Assembly (NCBI RefSeq): GCF_001423615.1
Contig: NZ_LMOU01000002.1
Coordinates: 431,857-495,856 of the forward strand
Reading direction: 5' to 3'
DNA from: Microbacterium sp. Leaf159
GTDB taxonomy: Bacteria; Actinomycetota; Actinomycetes; Actinomycetales; Microbacteriaceae
DNA: 64,000 bases
The notes beneath the pieces were generated by a model. The model searched no databases. It was not told where the DNA came from and was given only the letters and a program-made list of their open reading frames with translations. The translations under genes and the position numbers were made by a program. Positions 46,358 to 55,408 of this stretch are shown here, one piece after another; within the stretch, counting starts at the first letter, position 1, and the number at the start of each line of letters is the position of its first letter.

Positions 46358-47419
46358 TCAGCTGGAGCGTTCGACGAGGGTCTCTGCGAAACGGGTGAGC
46401 GCCTCGCGCACGGTGCCTCGCGGAAGCGGGGCGAGCGCGTCGATCGCATCCTGGGTCCAGGAATGCGCGAGCGCGAGAGTCTTCTGAGTGCCGACGTGGT
46501 CGCGGAGCTCGGTGAGCGGTCCGTCGAGGATCGCAGGGTCCTCACCCTCGGCGATGCGGGCGACCCCGTCGTCGATGCGAGCTGCGAGGTCGATCGAGGC
46601 CTCATCGGACTCGGCCTTCAGCAGCAGGTAGGGCATGGTCGGCACCCCGGCCCGCAGATCGGTGCCCGGCACCTTGCCGGTGTCCTCGGGCTTCGCCGAC
46701 AGGTCGATCACGTCGTCGAGCAGCTGGAAGGCGACGCCGATCTTCTCGCCGTACACGCGCAGCGGCTCTTCGTACTCCGACGGGGCGTTCGAGAAGATCA
46801 CACCACCCTGGGTCGCCGCGGCGATCAGGGAGCCGGTCTTGTCCGCGAGCACCTGGATGTAGAACTCGATGGGGTCGTCGTCGGGCTGGGCGCCGATCGT
46901 CTCGTGCATCTGACCGAGGACGAGCCGCTCGAACGTGTCGGCCTGCAGGCGGATGGCCCGCTCCCCCAGGCGCGACATCAGCTGGCTCGCACGCGAGAAC
47001 AGGATGTCGCCGGTGAGGATGGCGATGTTGTTGCCCCACACGGTCTGTGCAGCGGGCACACCGCGGCGGCGGTCGGCGCCGTCCATGACGTCATCGTGGT
47101 ACAGCGAGCCGAGGTGGGTGATCTCGAGCGCCTTGGCGACGTCGATCACCTTCTCGGTGTTGCCGTCGCCGAGCTGGGCGGCGAGCAGCGTGAGCACGGG
47201 GCGGATGCGCTTGCCCCCGGCCTCGTAGAGATACCGGCTCGCGGCGTCGGCCAGAGGATCGGCGACGCGCACGTCGTCGGCGAGGCCGGTCTCGACCAGC
47301 TCGAGGCCGTCTTCGATCGCCTGAGCGATGCGACGCCCAGCGGTGCCGATGAAGACACGGTCGCTGAAACCGAGACGGCTCGCCAGTCGCGAACCCGGGG
47401 CTACGCGGCTCGAAGTCAC
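46358..47419 (-). CDS. Polyprenyl diphosphate synthase (menaquinone side chain)
   Basis: Condenses isopentenyl units to make a long all-trans polyprenyl diphosphate. The 353-residue protein has GGKRIRP, the first Asp-rich motif (YHDDVMDGADRRRG) and the second (QLLDDVIDLSAKPEDTGK). The residues before the first motif do not include the bulky stop residues of short-chain enzymes, so a hepta- to nonaprenyl product is likely. The neighbouring menG supports a menaquinone role. The GTG start at 47419 is set by TAGGCT six bases upstream. Confidence 0.92.
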   Translation of the reverse strand: MTSSRVAPGSRLASRLGFSDRVFIGTAGRRIAQAIEDGLELVETGLADDVRVADPLADAASRYLYEAGGKRIRPVLTLLAAQLGDGNTEKVIDVAKALEITHLGSLYHDDVMDGADRRRGVPAAQTVWGNNIAILTGDILFSRASQLMSRLGERAIRLQADTFERLVLGQMHETIGAQPDDDPIEFYIQVLADKTGSLIAAATQGGVIFSNAPSEYEEPLRVYGEKIGVAFQLLDDVIDLSAKPEDTGKVPGTDLRAGVPTMPYLLLKAESDEASIDLAARIDDGVARIAEGEDPAILDGPLTELRDHVGTQKTLALAHSWTQDAIDALAPLPRGTVREALTRFAETLVERSS

Positions 47420-47425
47420 GTGCTC

Positions 47426-47431
47426 AGCCTA
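47426..47431 (-). promoter_or_regulatory. -10 element TAGGCT, leaderless start for the prenyl synthase gene
   Basis: TAGGCT on the minus strand, six bases, then GTG at 47419. It lies in the 45-base gap after menG. Confidence 0.6.
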
Positions 47432-47464
47432 CCTTCGTCAGACGTACGGGTTCGCGCGCGGTGC

Positions 47465-48184
47465 TCACGCGGGCTTGAACGCCCGGTGGAGCGCGACGAT
47501 GCCGAACGACAGGTTGCGGTACTCGACCTCTGTCCAGCCGGCTTCGCGGATCCATGCCGCGAGCTTCTTCTGATCGGGCCAGTCGCGGATCGACTCGTTC
47601 AGGTAGTCGTAGGCGTCGCCGTTGGTGCCGGCGACGCGGGCCACGCGGGGCAGCACCTGCGAGTTGTAGAAGCGGTACGCCGCGCGGAACACGGAACCGG
47701 GAGGCGTGGAGAACTCGTTGATCACGAGGCGACCGCCGGGCTTGGTCACGCGCAGCAGCTCGCGCAGCGCCTTCTTCGGGTCGTTCACGTTGCGCAGCGC
47801 GTACGACATCGTGACAGCGTCGAACTCCCCGTCGGCGAACGGCAGATCCGTGGCATCCGCCTGCACGAACGAGAGATTGCGGATACTGCCGTGACGGCGC
47901 TGCCCCTCGGCGAGCATTCCGGGCGAGAAGTCGGCGGCGACGACCTCTGCTCCGCTGCGGGCGAGGGATGCCGACGACGATGCGGTTCCCGCTCCGAGGT
48001 CGAGGATCTTCTCGCCGGGCTTCGGGGCGACGGCGCGGGTCGTGGCCGCACGCCAGAGCGCGTCGTTGCCGACCGTCATCGCCGTGTTCGTGCGGTCGTA
48101 GCCCGCGGCGACCTGGTCGAACATGCCGCTGACGCGGGCGGGGTCCTTGCCGAGATCGGCGCGGTTTGCTTCGTTCGAGGTCAC
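47465..48184 (-). CDS. menG: Demethylmenaquinone methyltransferase
   Basis: Methylates demethylmenaquinone using SAM, the last step of menaquinone synthesis. The 239-residue protein has the UbiE/MenG signature (GMFDQVAAGYDRTNTAMT at the start), SAM motif I ILDLGAGTASSS and the NPKKALRELLRVTKPGGRLVINEFS region in its usual order. The GTG start at 48184 overlaps the DUF402 gene stop as GTGA, so the two are cotranscribed. Confidence 0.94.
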   Translation of the reverse strand: MTSNEANRADLGKDPARVSGMFDQVAAGYDRTNTAMTVGNDALWRAATTRAVAPKPGEKILDLGAGTASSSASLARSGAEVVAADFSPGMLAEGQRRHGSIRNLSFVQADATDLPFADGEFDAVTMSYALRNVNDPKKALRELLRVTKPGGRLVINEFSTPPGSVFRAAYRFYNSQVLPRVARVAGTNGDAYDYLNESIRDWPDQKKLAAWIREAGWTEVEYRNLSFGIVALHRAFKPA

Positions 48185-48744
48185 GAGTCCAGTCTAGGCG
48201 CGAGGTGCAGCGCTTCGAGGCGGTCGAGCCAGAGATCTCCCGTCGCATCGTCGAAGGGAGCGGTCTGGTCGCGCACGCGCTGCTCGAGGTCGAGCGCCAG
48301 TGCTTCGAGCCTCGTCATGATCTCTGCCGGATACCCGAACTGCGCGCTGTGCTCCTCCCATTCGTCGCGGTCGTCGATCCAGATCCCGCGGTCGCCGTCG
48401 ACGCGCACGACGTCGAGATCCATGTCGATGCCCACGGCCAGCAGCGGGTCATCCGACCAGCGCACGTCCCATCCGATGTCGATGTAGATGCGCATGGCCT
48501 TGGGGTGGTCGCGGTTGACCGTCAGCGCATAGTCGGTCTGCCGCGGCACCAGGGTCACGTTCGGACCGGCCGTGACGAAGGATGCCCCGGGGCGCGCGCT
48601 GTGCCAGCCGGCGGGCTGCCCGAGCCAGTCGCCCCACTCATCGCCACCGAGGTACACGCACTCGTGCCGCCAGTGCGGAGAGCCGTCCCACTTGCGCCAC
48701 TGGAAGATCATCTCGGTGCCGGGGGCGGGTCGCACATCGCTCAT
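48181..48744 (-). CDS. DUF402 domain protein
   Basis: A 187-residue protein of the DUF402/FomD-like fold: the Trp-rich start (MIFQWRKWDGSPHWRHECVY in part), the conserved DIGWDVRW and GIDMDLDVV acid clusters that bind divalent metal in nucleotide-phosphatase relatives, and a helical C-terminus. Relatives hydrolyse nucleoside diphosphates or CMP-phosphonates; the substrate here is unknown. TACGCT lies six bases before the ATG at 48744. It is the first gene of a two-gene unit with menG. Confidence 0.88.
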   Translation of the reverse strand: MSDVRPAPGTEMIFQWRKWDGSPHWRHECVYLGGDEWGDWLGQPAGWHSARPGASFVTAGPNVTLVPRQTDYALTVNRDHPKAMRIYIDIGWDVRWSDDPLLAVGIDMDLDVVRVDGDRGIWIDDRDEWEEHSAQFGYPAEIMTRLEALALDLEQRVRDQTAPFDDATGDLWLDRLEALHLAPRLDS

Positions 48745-48750
48745 GCCTTC

Positions 48751-48756
48751 AGCGTA
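48751..48756 (-). promoter_or_regulatory. -10 element TACGCT, leaderless start for the DUF402-menG unit
   Basis: TACGCT on the minus strand, six bases, then ATG at 48744. Confidence 0.6.
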
Positions 48757-48791
48757 GGCCGCGCCCCCGACCTTGCCCCTGACCGAAGAAC

Positions 48792-48797
48792 TAGGCT
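48792..48797 (+). promoter_or_regulatory. -10 element TAGGCT, leaderless start for menF
   Basis: TAGGCT, six bases (GGAGAG), then GTG at 48804. The divergent DUF402 promoter lies only 35 bases away. Confidence 0.6.
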
Positions 48798-48803
48798 GGA
48801 GAG

Positions 48804-50057
48804 GTGAGCAGCAGGCTGGTCGTGGAGACCCGTGAGATCGATCCGGTCGAGGATCTCCTGGCATTCGCCGACCCGGCGCGTCCCCTCGCGTGGCTGCGCC
48901 GTGGTGACGGGATCGTCGCCGTGGGCGACGGAGTCGTCGAGACCATCCGCGTGCCGGCAGGCACAGCGCCGCTGCGTTCCGCCGCGATCGCCGACGCCTG
49001 GCGAGAACTCGCGCAGGATGCCGAGGTCGGCGACGAACTCGGGCTCCCCGGCTCGGGCCTGGTCGCCTTCGGGGCGCTGACCTTCGACGAGGACTCCGCG
49101 GCCGACAGCGTGCTGATCGTCCCGTCACTCGTGATCGGCCGTCACAGCGGACGCACCTGGCTCACCCGCATCCGCTTCTCTTCCTCCACCGCGACGGCAG
49201 ACGACGCCGCGACACGCGAGTACGGACCGCACTGGGCAGGCACGGTCGGCCCCGGCGCCCAGAGTCCGCAGGGCTATCAGGATTCCGTGCGGCAGGCCCT
49301 CGGTCGCATCGCGGACGGCGAGCTCAGCAAGGTCGTGCTCGCGCGCGACCTCACCGGCAGCATCCCGGCCGGTTCCGATCTGCGTCGCCTCGTGCGGGCG
49401 CTGTCGACCGGATACCCCGACACGTGGGCTTTCGCCGTCGACGGGCTGATCGGCGCGAGCCCCGAGACCCTCGTCACCGTGCAGCAGCGCACCGTGACCG
49501 CGCGCGTGCTGGCCGGCACCATCGGACGCGGAGCCGACGCGGACGCCGACACCGTGGCATCCGCTCATCTGGCGTCCAGCATGAAGGATCTCGACGAGCA
49601 CGAGTACGCCGTGCAGAGCGTGCTCGCCTCTCTTCGTCCGCACACCCGGGTGCTCGCCGCGAGCGAGCAGCCCTTCCTGCTGAAGCTGCCGAACCTGTTC
49701 CATCTGGCGACCGATGTCGAGGGAGAGCTCGCCGACGGGGGCTCATCGCTCGACCTCGTGGGCGCCCTACATCCCACCGCCGCCGTCGCGGGCACCCCGA
49801 CCTCTGCGGCGATCGCGGCGATCCGCGAGCTCGAGCCGTTCGACCGAGGTCGCTATGCGGGTCCGGTCGGATGGGTGGATGCCGCAGGCAACGGCGAATG
49901 GGCGATCGCGCTGCGGTGCGCGCAGTTCTCTCCCGCCGCGACCGACATCGCCGTCACCGCGTACGCGGGCGCCGGCATCGTCACGGGGTCGGACCCCGAG
50001 TCCGAGATGCTCGAGACCCGGGTCAAGTTCCGCCCGCTGGTCGACGCGCTCGCCTGA
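48804..50057 (+). CDS. menF: Isochorismate synthase
   Basis: Converts chorismate to isochorismate, the entry to menaquinone synthesis. The 417-residue chorismate-binding enzyme has the typical C-terminal half: LSKVVLARDLTG, the TVTARVLAGTIGRG region, LHPTAAVAGTP, and the active-site end YAGPVGWVDAAGNGEWAIALRCA. Anthranilate- and salicylate-making relatives are close, but the neighbouring menD, menG and prenyl synthase genes favour MenF. The GTG start is set by the leaderless -10. It converges on the PPK2 gene with a 15-base gap. Confidence 0.9.
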   Translation: MSSRLVVETREIDPVEDLLAFADPARPLAWLRRGDGIVAVGDGVVETIRVPAGTAPLRSAAIADAWRELAQDAEVGDELGLPGSGLVAFGALTFDEDSAADSVLIVPSLVIGRHSGRTWLTRIRFSSSTATADDAATREYGPHWAGTVGPGAQSPQGYQDSVRQALGRIADGELSKVVLARDLTGSIPAGSDLRRLVRALSTGYPDTWAFAVDGLIGASPETLVTVQQRTVTARVLAGTIGRGADADADTVASAHLASSMKDLDEHEYAVQSVLASLRPHTRVLAASEQPFLLKLPNLFHLATDVEGELADGGSSLDLVGALHPTAAVAGTPTSAAIAAIRELEPFDRGRYAGPVGWVDAAGNGEWAIALRCAQFSPAATDIAVTAYAGAGIVTGSDPESEMLETRVKFRPLVDALA

Positions 50058-50072
50058 TTCTCAGCACCGCGC

Positions 50073-50915
50073 TCAGCTCGCGGCGAGGCGCTTCTTCTCG
50101 GACTCGACGTCGAAGGTCGCCTCCGGCCACTGGGGGTCGATGCCCTGCAGCGCGTCGAGCAGCAGCTCCTGCACCGCGAGGCGGGCGAACCACTTGCGGT
50201 CGGCAGGGATCACATGCCACGGCGCCGCGCTCGTCGAGGTGCGCTCGAACACGGTCTGGTACGCGGCCATGTAGTCGTCCCACAGCAGCCGCTCGTCGAC
50301 GTCGCCCGGGTTGTACTTCCAGTACTTGTCCGGACGCTCCAGGCGCTCCATCAGGCGCGCCTTCTGCTCGTCGGGCGAGATGTGCAGCATGACCTTGATG
50401 ATGCGGATGCCCGATGCCGCGGCCTCGGCCTCGAACGCGTTGATCGCGTCGTAACGACGCTCGATCTCGTCGGCGGGAGCCAGTGAGCGCACCCGACCGA
50501 TCAGCACGTCTTCATAGTGCGAGCGGTCGAAGACCCCGATGAACCCCGGTTCGGGCAGACGCGGCGTGACGCGCCAGAGGAAGTCGTGGGCGAGCTCTTC
50601 ATCGGTCGGCGCCTTGAACGCCGAGAGCGCCACCCCCTGCGGGTCGACACCGCCGACGACGTGACGCACGATGCCGCCCTTGCCTGCCGAGTCCATGGCC
50701 TGCAGGATCAGCAGCACCGAGTCCTTTGCGACGCCCACCCGGCTCTCGGCGAACAGTCGCTCCTGCAGCTGATTGAGTTCGTGCAGGCCCGCCGCGAGAT
50801 CACGCGCACCATCGACCTTGGCCCCGTGATAGCCGGGAGTGCTCTCGGGATCGACGTCCGCGAGACGGAATCCGTCACCGATCTGCAGGGTCTTGGCCCA
50901 CTCATGCGCTGTCAT
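50073..50915 (-). CDS. PPK2-family polyphosphate kinase
   Basis: Transfers phosphate between polyphosphate and nucleotides. The 280-residue protein has Walker A ILQAMDSAGKGGIVRHV near residue 70, the Walker-B-like GVFDRSHYEDVLIGRV, and the lid region with SPDEQKARLMERL. The length fits the single-domain class. ATG at 50915 is preferred over longer in-frame readings that run into menD. A weak CAGGAT lies six bases upstream. It follows menD by 44 bases. Confidence 0.93.
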   Translation of the reverse strand: MTAHEWAKTLQIGDGFRLADVDPESTPGYHGAKVDGARDLAAGLHELNQLQERLFAESRVGVAKDSVLLILQAMDSAGKGGIVRHVVGGVDPQGVALSAFKAPTDEELAHDFLWRVTPRLPEPGFIGVFDRSHYEDVLIGRVRSLAPADEIERRYDAINAFEAEAAASGIRIIKVMLHISPDEQKARLMERLERPDKYWKYNPGDVDERLLWDDYMAAYQTVFERTSTSAAPWHVIPADRKWFARLAVQELLLDALQGIDPQWPEATFDVESEKKRLAAS

Positions 50916-50959
50916 GCGTTCATCCTGCCACTGCCCACTCGCGCCGCGAGGAGAACAGG

Positions 50960-52624
50960 TCAGCGGGTGAGCGGAACCTCGATCAGCTGGCGTCCGCCTG
51001 CGGGGGTGGTGAGCACCTGGTCGAGAGCCGTGCGCGTGGTCACGCGCTGGTACTCCCATCCGTACGCGAGGGCGAGTTTCTCGAGTCGCACGGTGTGAGG
51101 CGTGTAGAAGGCGCGGTCGAGGTCGGCGCGATCAGCGGTCGAAGCCACCTCGAGCCCGTCGAAGATCGTGCCTCCGCCGTCGTTGCCGACGATGACCTGC
51201 AGCCGGGGCTCGTCCTCGTCGGGCGGCAGGAGCAGCGCTCCCACATCATGGAGGAACGCGAGGTCGCCCAGCAGCACCCGAGTGACGCCGGGAGCCCCGC
51301 CCGCCTGGCTGGCGAGGGCGATGCCGGTGGCCGTGGCGATGGTGCCGTCGATCCCCGCGAGTCCGCGGTTGGCATGCACCGGCACCTTCTTGCCACCGAG
51401 CACCGCATCGGCGACCCGGACCAGCCGAGACGAGCCGAACACGAGGCGGTCATGCGGCCAGGTCGCCCGCCAGACGGCGTCGGCGAGCAGCGCGCGATCG
51501 AGAGGTCGGCGCACGGCCTCGAGCTCGGCCTTCACGGCATCGCGACGAGCGGTGAAATCGCTGGAGGCGAGTCCGTCCTGGTCGGGCGCTCGCTCGCTGA
51601 GGTCGACGGTGTGAGCTGCGGATGCCGTGAGCCAGGCGCCGAGCCATTCGCGATCTGCGGTTCCGGCCGCGACCGAGACCGATGCCGCGGGCGTCGTGCG
51701 TCCGTTGAGGTTCAGCGCCTCGCCGCCGCGGCGGACCGCGATCACGTCGACATCGGCGCGCGACAGCAGCCGGGTCACCTCGCGGCTGAGCGTCGGATGC
51801 CCGAGCACGACCGCCCGCTCGATGCGCCCGCCGAGGTCGTCGGCGCTCAACAGCGCGCGGTAGCCGTGCACGATCTGACGACCGAAGCGGGCGCCGCTGA
51901 CGATCTCGGCGATCAGCGGCCACGATCCTGCGTGGGCGATCTCCTCGGCGTCCGCTCCCGCGTCCGCACCGGCGATCACGACTGTCCGCGGCCCGCGATC
52001 GAGAACGAGAGACTCGGCGACACGAGCCCTCGGTGCGTCGCCGGGGGCGATCTCGAGAGCGGGGATCTCGCCCGAGAGCGGTTCGCGAGAGGGCAGGTTC
52101 AGGTGCACGGGGCCGGCGACTCCGGGCAGGCCGTGCGCGGCGTCCGCCCCCAGCGCCACCGTGACGGCGCGCTCTGCGAGACCCGACCAGTCGCCGTCAC
52201 CGGGAACGGGGGCGTCGATCTGCTCGCGCACCCATGCGCCGAACAGGCCGGGCTGGATCGTCGCCTGGTTCGCGCCGACGCCGCGGAGCTCTGGCGGACG
52301 ATCGGCGGTCAGCAGCAGCAGCGGCACACCCGAATGGAAGGCCTCCATCGCGGCGGGCAGCAGGTTCGCGGCGGCGGTGCCCGAGGTGCAGAGCACCGGC
52401 GTGGGAACTCCGGTCTCACGCGAGAGGCCGAGGGCGGTGAAGCCCGCGACGCGCTCGTCGATGCGCACGTGCACGCGCAGGTGCCCCTGGTTCGCGGCGT
52501 GCACCGCGGCGAGCGCGAGGGCTTGGGAGCGGGAGCCGGGCGAGAGCACCAGATCGCGCACTCCGTGGGCGATGAGGTCGGCGATCAGGGACGCCGCAGC
52601 ATCCATCGCCGGCGATGCCGTCAC
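50960..52624 (-). CDS. menD: SEPHCHC synthase (MenD)
   Basis: A thiamin-diphosphate enzyme joining isochorismate and 2-oxoglutarate in menaquinone synthesis. The 554-residue protein has the N-terminal PYR domain (DLIAHGVRDLVLSPGSRSQALA), the conserved cofactor-activating Glu region, and the C-terminal PP domain with the metal motif GDLAFLHDVGALL...NDGGG. The GTG start at 52624 overlaps the upstream gene stop as GTGA. menF is on the opposite strand 0.9 kb away. Confidence 0.95.
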   Translation of the reverse strand: MTASPAMDAAASLIADLIAHGVRDLVLSPGSRSQALALAAVHAANQGHLRVHVRIDERVAGFTALGLSRETGVPTPVLCTSGTAAANLLPAAMEAFHSGVPLLLLTADRPPELRGVGANQATIQPGLFGAWVREQIDAPVPGDGDWSGLAERAVTVALGADAAHGLPGVAGPVHLNLPSREPLSGEIPALEIAPGDAPRARVAESLVLDRGPRTVVIAGADAGADAEEIAHAGSWPLIAEIVSGARFGRQIVHGYRALLSADDLGGRIERAVVLGHPTLSREVTRLLSRADVDVIAVRRGGEALNLNGRTTPAASVSVAAGTADREWLGAWLTASAAHTVDLSERAPDQDGLASSDFTARRDAVKAELEAVRRPLDRALLADAVWRATWPHDRLVFGSSRLVRVADAVLGGKKVPVHANRGLAGIDGTIATATGIALASQAGGAPGVTRVLLGDLAFLHDVGALLLPPDEDEPRLQVIVGNDGGGTIFDGLEVASTADRADLDRAFYTPHTVRLEKLALAYGWEYQRVTTRTALDQVLTTPAGGRQLIEVPLTR

Positions 52625-52974
52625 GGACGCGGGTCCGGCGCGGGGCCGTCGTCGGTCTCGTCCTCGAGCCGCGCGAGCTCCTCTTCGAGGCGGCGGATGC
52701 GGGCATCCTGCTCGCTCTTGCTGATGCTGCGGAGGAACTGGGGGTCGTCGTCGGGAGCGATGATGCGGATCTCTCCGCCGTTATCGTTCGCACGGCGGCG
52801 GCCGATCGTGAACCACAGGATCCCGCCGATGACCGGGATGAGGATGACGATGACGATCCAGATCGCCTTGCGCACGCCACGGTGCCGGGTCGGCGGCTGG
52901 ACGGCGCAGTCGACGATGCTGTACACCCAGAAGATGGCTGCCAGGAACCCGCCTACGATCAACAGTCTCGCCAC
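52621..52974 (-). CDS. PLDc_N-type two-helix membrane protein
   Basis: A 117-residue protein: two membrane helices (about residues 3-22 and 36-58) around a polar loop with CAVQPPTRHRG, matching the N-terminal domain of cardiolipin-synthase-type proteins (PLDc_N), then an acidic coiled-coil-like tail (SEQDARIRRLEEELARLEDE). There is no phospholipase D domain. The GTG start at 52974 is set by TACACT six bases upstream. It is coupled to menD (GTGA). The role is unknown. Confidence 0.88.
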   Translation of the reverse strand: MARLLIVGGFLAAIFWVYSIVDCAVQPPTRHRGVRKAIWIVIVILIPVIGGILWFTIGRRRANDNGGEIRIIAPDDDPQFLRSISKSEQDARIRRLEEELARLEDETDDGPAPDPRP

Positions 52975-52980
52975 CCCTCC

Positions 52981-52986
52981 AGTGTA
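52981..52986 (-). promoter_or_regulatory. -10 element TACACT, leaderless start for the PLDc_N-menD unit
   Basis: TACACT on the minus strand, six bases, then GTG at 52974. Confidence 0.6.
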
Positions 52987-53074
52987 GGCGGGTGAACGGG
53001 AGGTGGATCGGCCGCAGCGGCATGACGAGGGCTCGGATCGCGTTCCGACACCCGATTGTTAGACTGCGCGGATC

Positions 53075-53491
53075 ATGCCCACCCCGTCGATGCGCCTGCG
53101 ACCGCACGGCGCCGAGCGGATGCTGATCGTCCGGATCGGTCTCGCCCTCGGCCTCGCCCTGCTGCTGGTCATCGGCGCGTGGTCGACGTCTCACGGCAAG
53201 GCCGACGCGCATACGACCCTGTGTCTCGCACCGGGGATCTCGGCGGCATCCGCATCCGACCACCACGACAGCGGAGCCACGGTCGTGGACGCGGTGTCGT
53301 CCGACACCGGAACGACCGCGGTCGCCGCACTGTGCTGCATCCTGCTCGTGCTTCTGTTCCTGCGCGTCGGTCGCGCCGCACGCCTTCTCGTGAGGAGCCG
53401 CGGGTTCCTGACCTCAGCTCCCACACGCGCCGGCCCTCGCCTGCACGTCCCCGCGCTCACGCTCACCCAGCTCTCGCTCTCCCGCACCTGA
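53075..53491 (+). CDS. Small two-helix membrane protein, possibly DUF6153-like
   Basis: A 138-residue protein with helices at about residues 18-38 and 83-103, a His-containing outer loop (SDHHDSG) and a CC pair at the start of the second helix, then a basic tail. Composition resembles small actinobacterial metal-linked membrane proteins of the DUF6153 kind, but the match is uncertain. TAGACT lies nine bases before the ATG, so the leader is only two or three bases. It is 82 bases upstream of a DsbA-like gene on the same strand. Confidence 0.7.
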   Translation: MPTPSMRLRPHGAERMLIVRIGLALGLALLLVIGAWSTSHGKADAHTTLCLAPGISAASASDHHDSGATVVDAVSSDTGTTAVAALCCILLVLLFLRVGRAARLLVRSRGFLTSAPTRAGPRLHVPALTLTQLSLSRT

Positions 53492-53572
53492 ATCAGGCAC
53501 GCCGATCCTCGGCGACTCCGGCCGCGCCGCGGCATCCTCACCCCTGCCTGATATCACCCGTCGGAGAACCCC

Positions 53573-54241
53573 ATGAAGACCCCTGTCAAGGCGACCCTGA
53601 TCGCCATCGCTGTCGCCATCGTCCTTGCGATCGTCGGCATCGTCTACGCCATGTCGCAGCGCGCCGAGGAGCCGGCTCCCCCTGAAGGCGAGAAGCTGCA
53701 GACCGTGCGCACCGACTCCCACGTTCTCGACGAAGGAGGCGCGGATGCCGTCACCGTCGTGGAGTTCCTCGACTTCGAGTGCGAGGCGTGCGGCGCGTTC
53801 TACCCGATCGTCGAAGACCTGCGAGAGCAGTACGCCGGCGACATCACGTACGTCGTGCGGTACTTCCCGCTGCCGGGGCACATCAACTCCACCCCGGCCG
53901 CACTCGCTGCAGAGGCCGCGGCGCAACAGGACCGTTTCGAGGACATGTACCACCGCCTGTTCGAGACGCAGTCGCAGTGGGGCGAGCAGCCTCAGGAGAC
54001 GCCCGAGGTCTTCCGCGGATTCGCCGCAGACCTCGGACTCGACATGGCGGCCTACGACGCGGCCGTCGCCGACCCCGCCACGCTCGCGCGGGTGCAGGCC
54101 GACAAGAGCGACGGTGAGAAGCTCGGCGTGCGCAGCACCCCCAGCTTCTTCATCGACGGCGAGCCCGTCGCGCTTCAGGCCTGGGGCGACCTCGAGGCCG
54201 CCATCGAGAAGGCGGTGAACGAGAGAGCCGTGAACGGCTGA
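53573..54241 (+). CDS. Membrane-anchored DsbA-family thiol-disulfide protein
   Basis: A 222-residue protein with one N-terminal membrane helix (about residues 7-28), a spacer, and a thioredoxin-fold domain with active site CEAC (C70-C73, context FLDFECEACGAF) and cis-proline loop RSTPSFFIDG. It lacks the extra cysteine pair of the first DsbA-like protein in this window. It likely acts on exported proteins. GGAG lies six bases before the ATG. It converges on the PQQ-type dehydrogenase gene. Confidence 0.92.
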   Translation: MKTPVKATLIAIAVAIVLAIVGIVYAMSQRAEEPAPPEGEKLQTVRTDSHVLDEGGADAVTVVEFLDFECEACGAFYPIVEDLREQYAGDITYVVRYFPLPGHINSTPAALAAEAAAQQDRFEDMYHRLFETQSQWGEQPQETPEVFRGFAADLGLDMAAYDAAVADPATLARVQADKSDGEKLGVRSTPSFFIDGEPVALQAWGDLEAAIEKAVNERAVNG

Positions 54242-54254
54242 GCCGGTCTCGGGA

Positions 54255-55307
54255 TCAGTCGCTGTCGAGGCGCAGGATGCGGTCGTCCCCGGGCCGGGGA
54301 CTGCCGCGTCCGTCGGTGTTGTTCGTGAGGACCCAGGGCGTGCCGTCTGGCCCTGTGACCACGTCGCGCAGGCGGCCCAGCTCGCCCACGAACCGCTCGG
54401 TGCCGGTCGTCAGATCGTCGAGCGGCACGACGCGCAGGCGCTCACCGCGCAGGTTGGCGATGAGGATGTCGGATCCGGTGACCGCGATGCCGCTCGGGCT
54501 CGCGTCGTCGGGCGACCACTGCTGCACGGGGTCGGTGAAGTCGTCGTCGTCGGCGATCCCCTCGACCTCGGGCCACCCGTAGTTGCCGCCCGGTTCGATC
54601 ACGTTGAGCTCGTCCCAGGTGTCCTGACCGAACTCGCTCGCGTACATCGTGCCTTCGGCATCCCAGGCGATGCCCTGCGGATTCCGGTGCCCGTAGCTGA
54701 ACACGGGCGAGTCCTCGAACGGGTTGTCGTCGGGGATGTCTCCCTCTGACGTGAGTCGCAGGATCTTTCCCGACAGGGCATCCACGTCCTGGGCGCTGTC
54801 GCGGTCGCCCGCGTCTCCCGTCGTGACGTACAGCATCCCGTCCGGTCCGAACGCGATACGTCCGCCGTTGTGGTTGCCCGCCGCCGGGATGCCGTCGATC
54901 ACCGTCGTCGGCTCGCCGAGCGAGAGATCCCCCGCCTCCCCGGTGATCTCGCGCCGCTCGACACGGTTCTCGTCCTGAGCGGTGAAGTAGGTGAACAGCT
55001 CGCCGTCGCGCACCGCGAGTCCGAGCAGCCCGCCCTCGCCGGCGGGTACGACGCCGTCGATCACGGCGACCTCCCGGGTCTCGCCGTCGTCGGCGATCTC
55101 GAGCACCCGCGCGCTGTCTCGCTCACTCACCAGCGCGACGCCGTCGTGGAAGGCGATCGACCAGGGCGCGTCGAGCCCGTCGACGAACGAGTCGGTCGCC
55201 GGTGGCGAGACCGAGGTCGGCTCGGCCGAGCACGATGCGACGACCAGAGCGACCGCGGATGCCGCGACGAAAGCGACCGATGTGCGGAGTGTGGATTTCG
55301 CAGGCAT
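54255..55307 (-). CDS. PQQ-dependent sugar (aldose) dehydrogenase-like lipoprotein
   Basis: A 350-residue beta-propeller lipoprotein: signal with lipobox VVASC (Cys about 23), then the soluble glucose dehydrogenase/YliI fold with the conserved NHNGGRIAFGPDGMLYVTTGDAGD (catalytic His), YGHRNPQGIAWD and GQDTWDELN segments. It probably oxidises sugars outside the cell if PQQ is available; no PQQ synthesis genes are in the window. The ATG at 55307 follows GGAAGC. A longer in-frame reading adds a Pro/Arg segment unlike a signal peptide. Confidence 0.9.
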   Translation of the reverse strand: MPAKSTLRTSVAFVAASAVALVVASCSAEPTSVSPPATDSFVDGLDAPWSIAFHDGVALVSERDSARVLEIADDGETREVAVIDGVVPAGEGGLLGLAVRDGELFTYFTAQDENRVERREITGEAGDLSLGEPTTVIDGIPAAGNHNGGRIAFGPDGMLYVTTGDAGDRDSAQDVDALSGKILRLTSEGDIPDDNPFEDSPVFSYGHRNPQGIAWDAEGTMYASEFGQDTWDELNVIEPGGNYGWPEVEGIADDDDFTDPVQQWSPDDASPSGIAVTGSDILIANLRGERLRVVPLDDLTTGTERFVGELGRLRDVVTGPDGTPWVLTNNTDGRGSPRPGDDRILRLDSD

Positions 55308-55408
55308 GCTTCCATCCAACGCGGTATCGGCACCGAGCGACAGCCTCGACCTCGGAACCGCGGTCAGAACCCGTATCGGCGGCCCGGATGCAGGAGCACA
55401 ATACGGAT

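Noticed and set aside
46253..48487. A 744-codon plus-strand frame opposite the prenyl synthase and menG
   Set aside because: The minus-strand genes have clear catalytic motifs; the plus frame has none.
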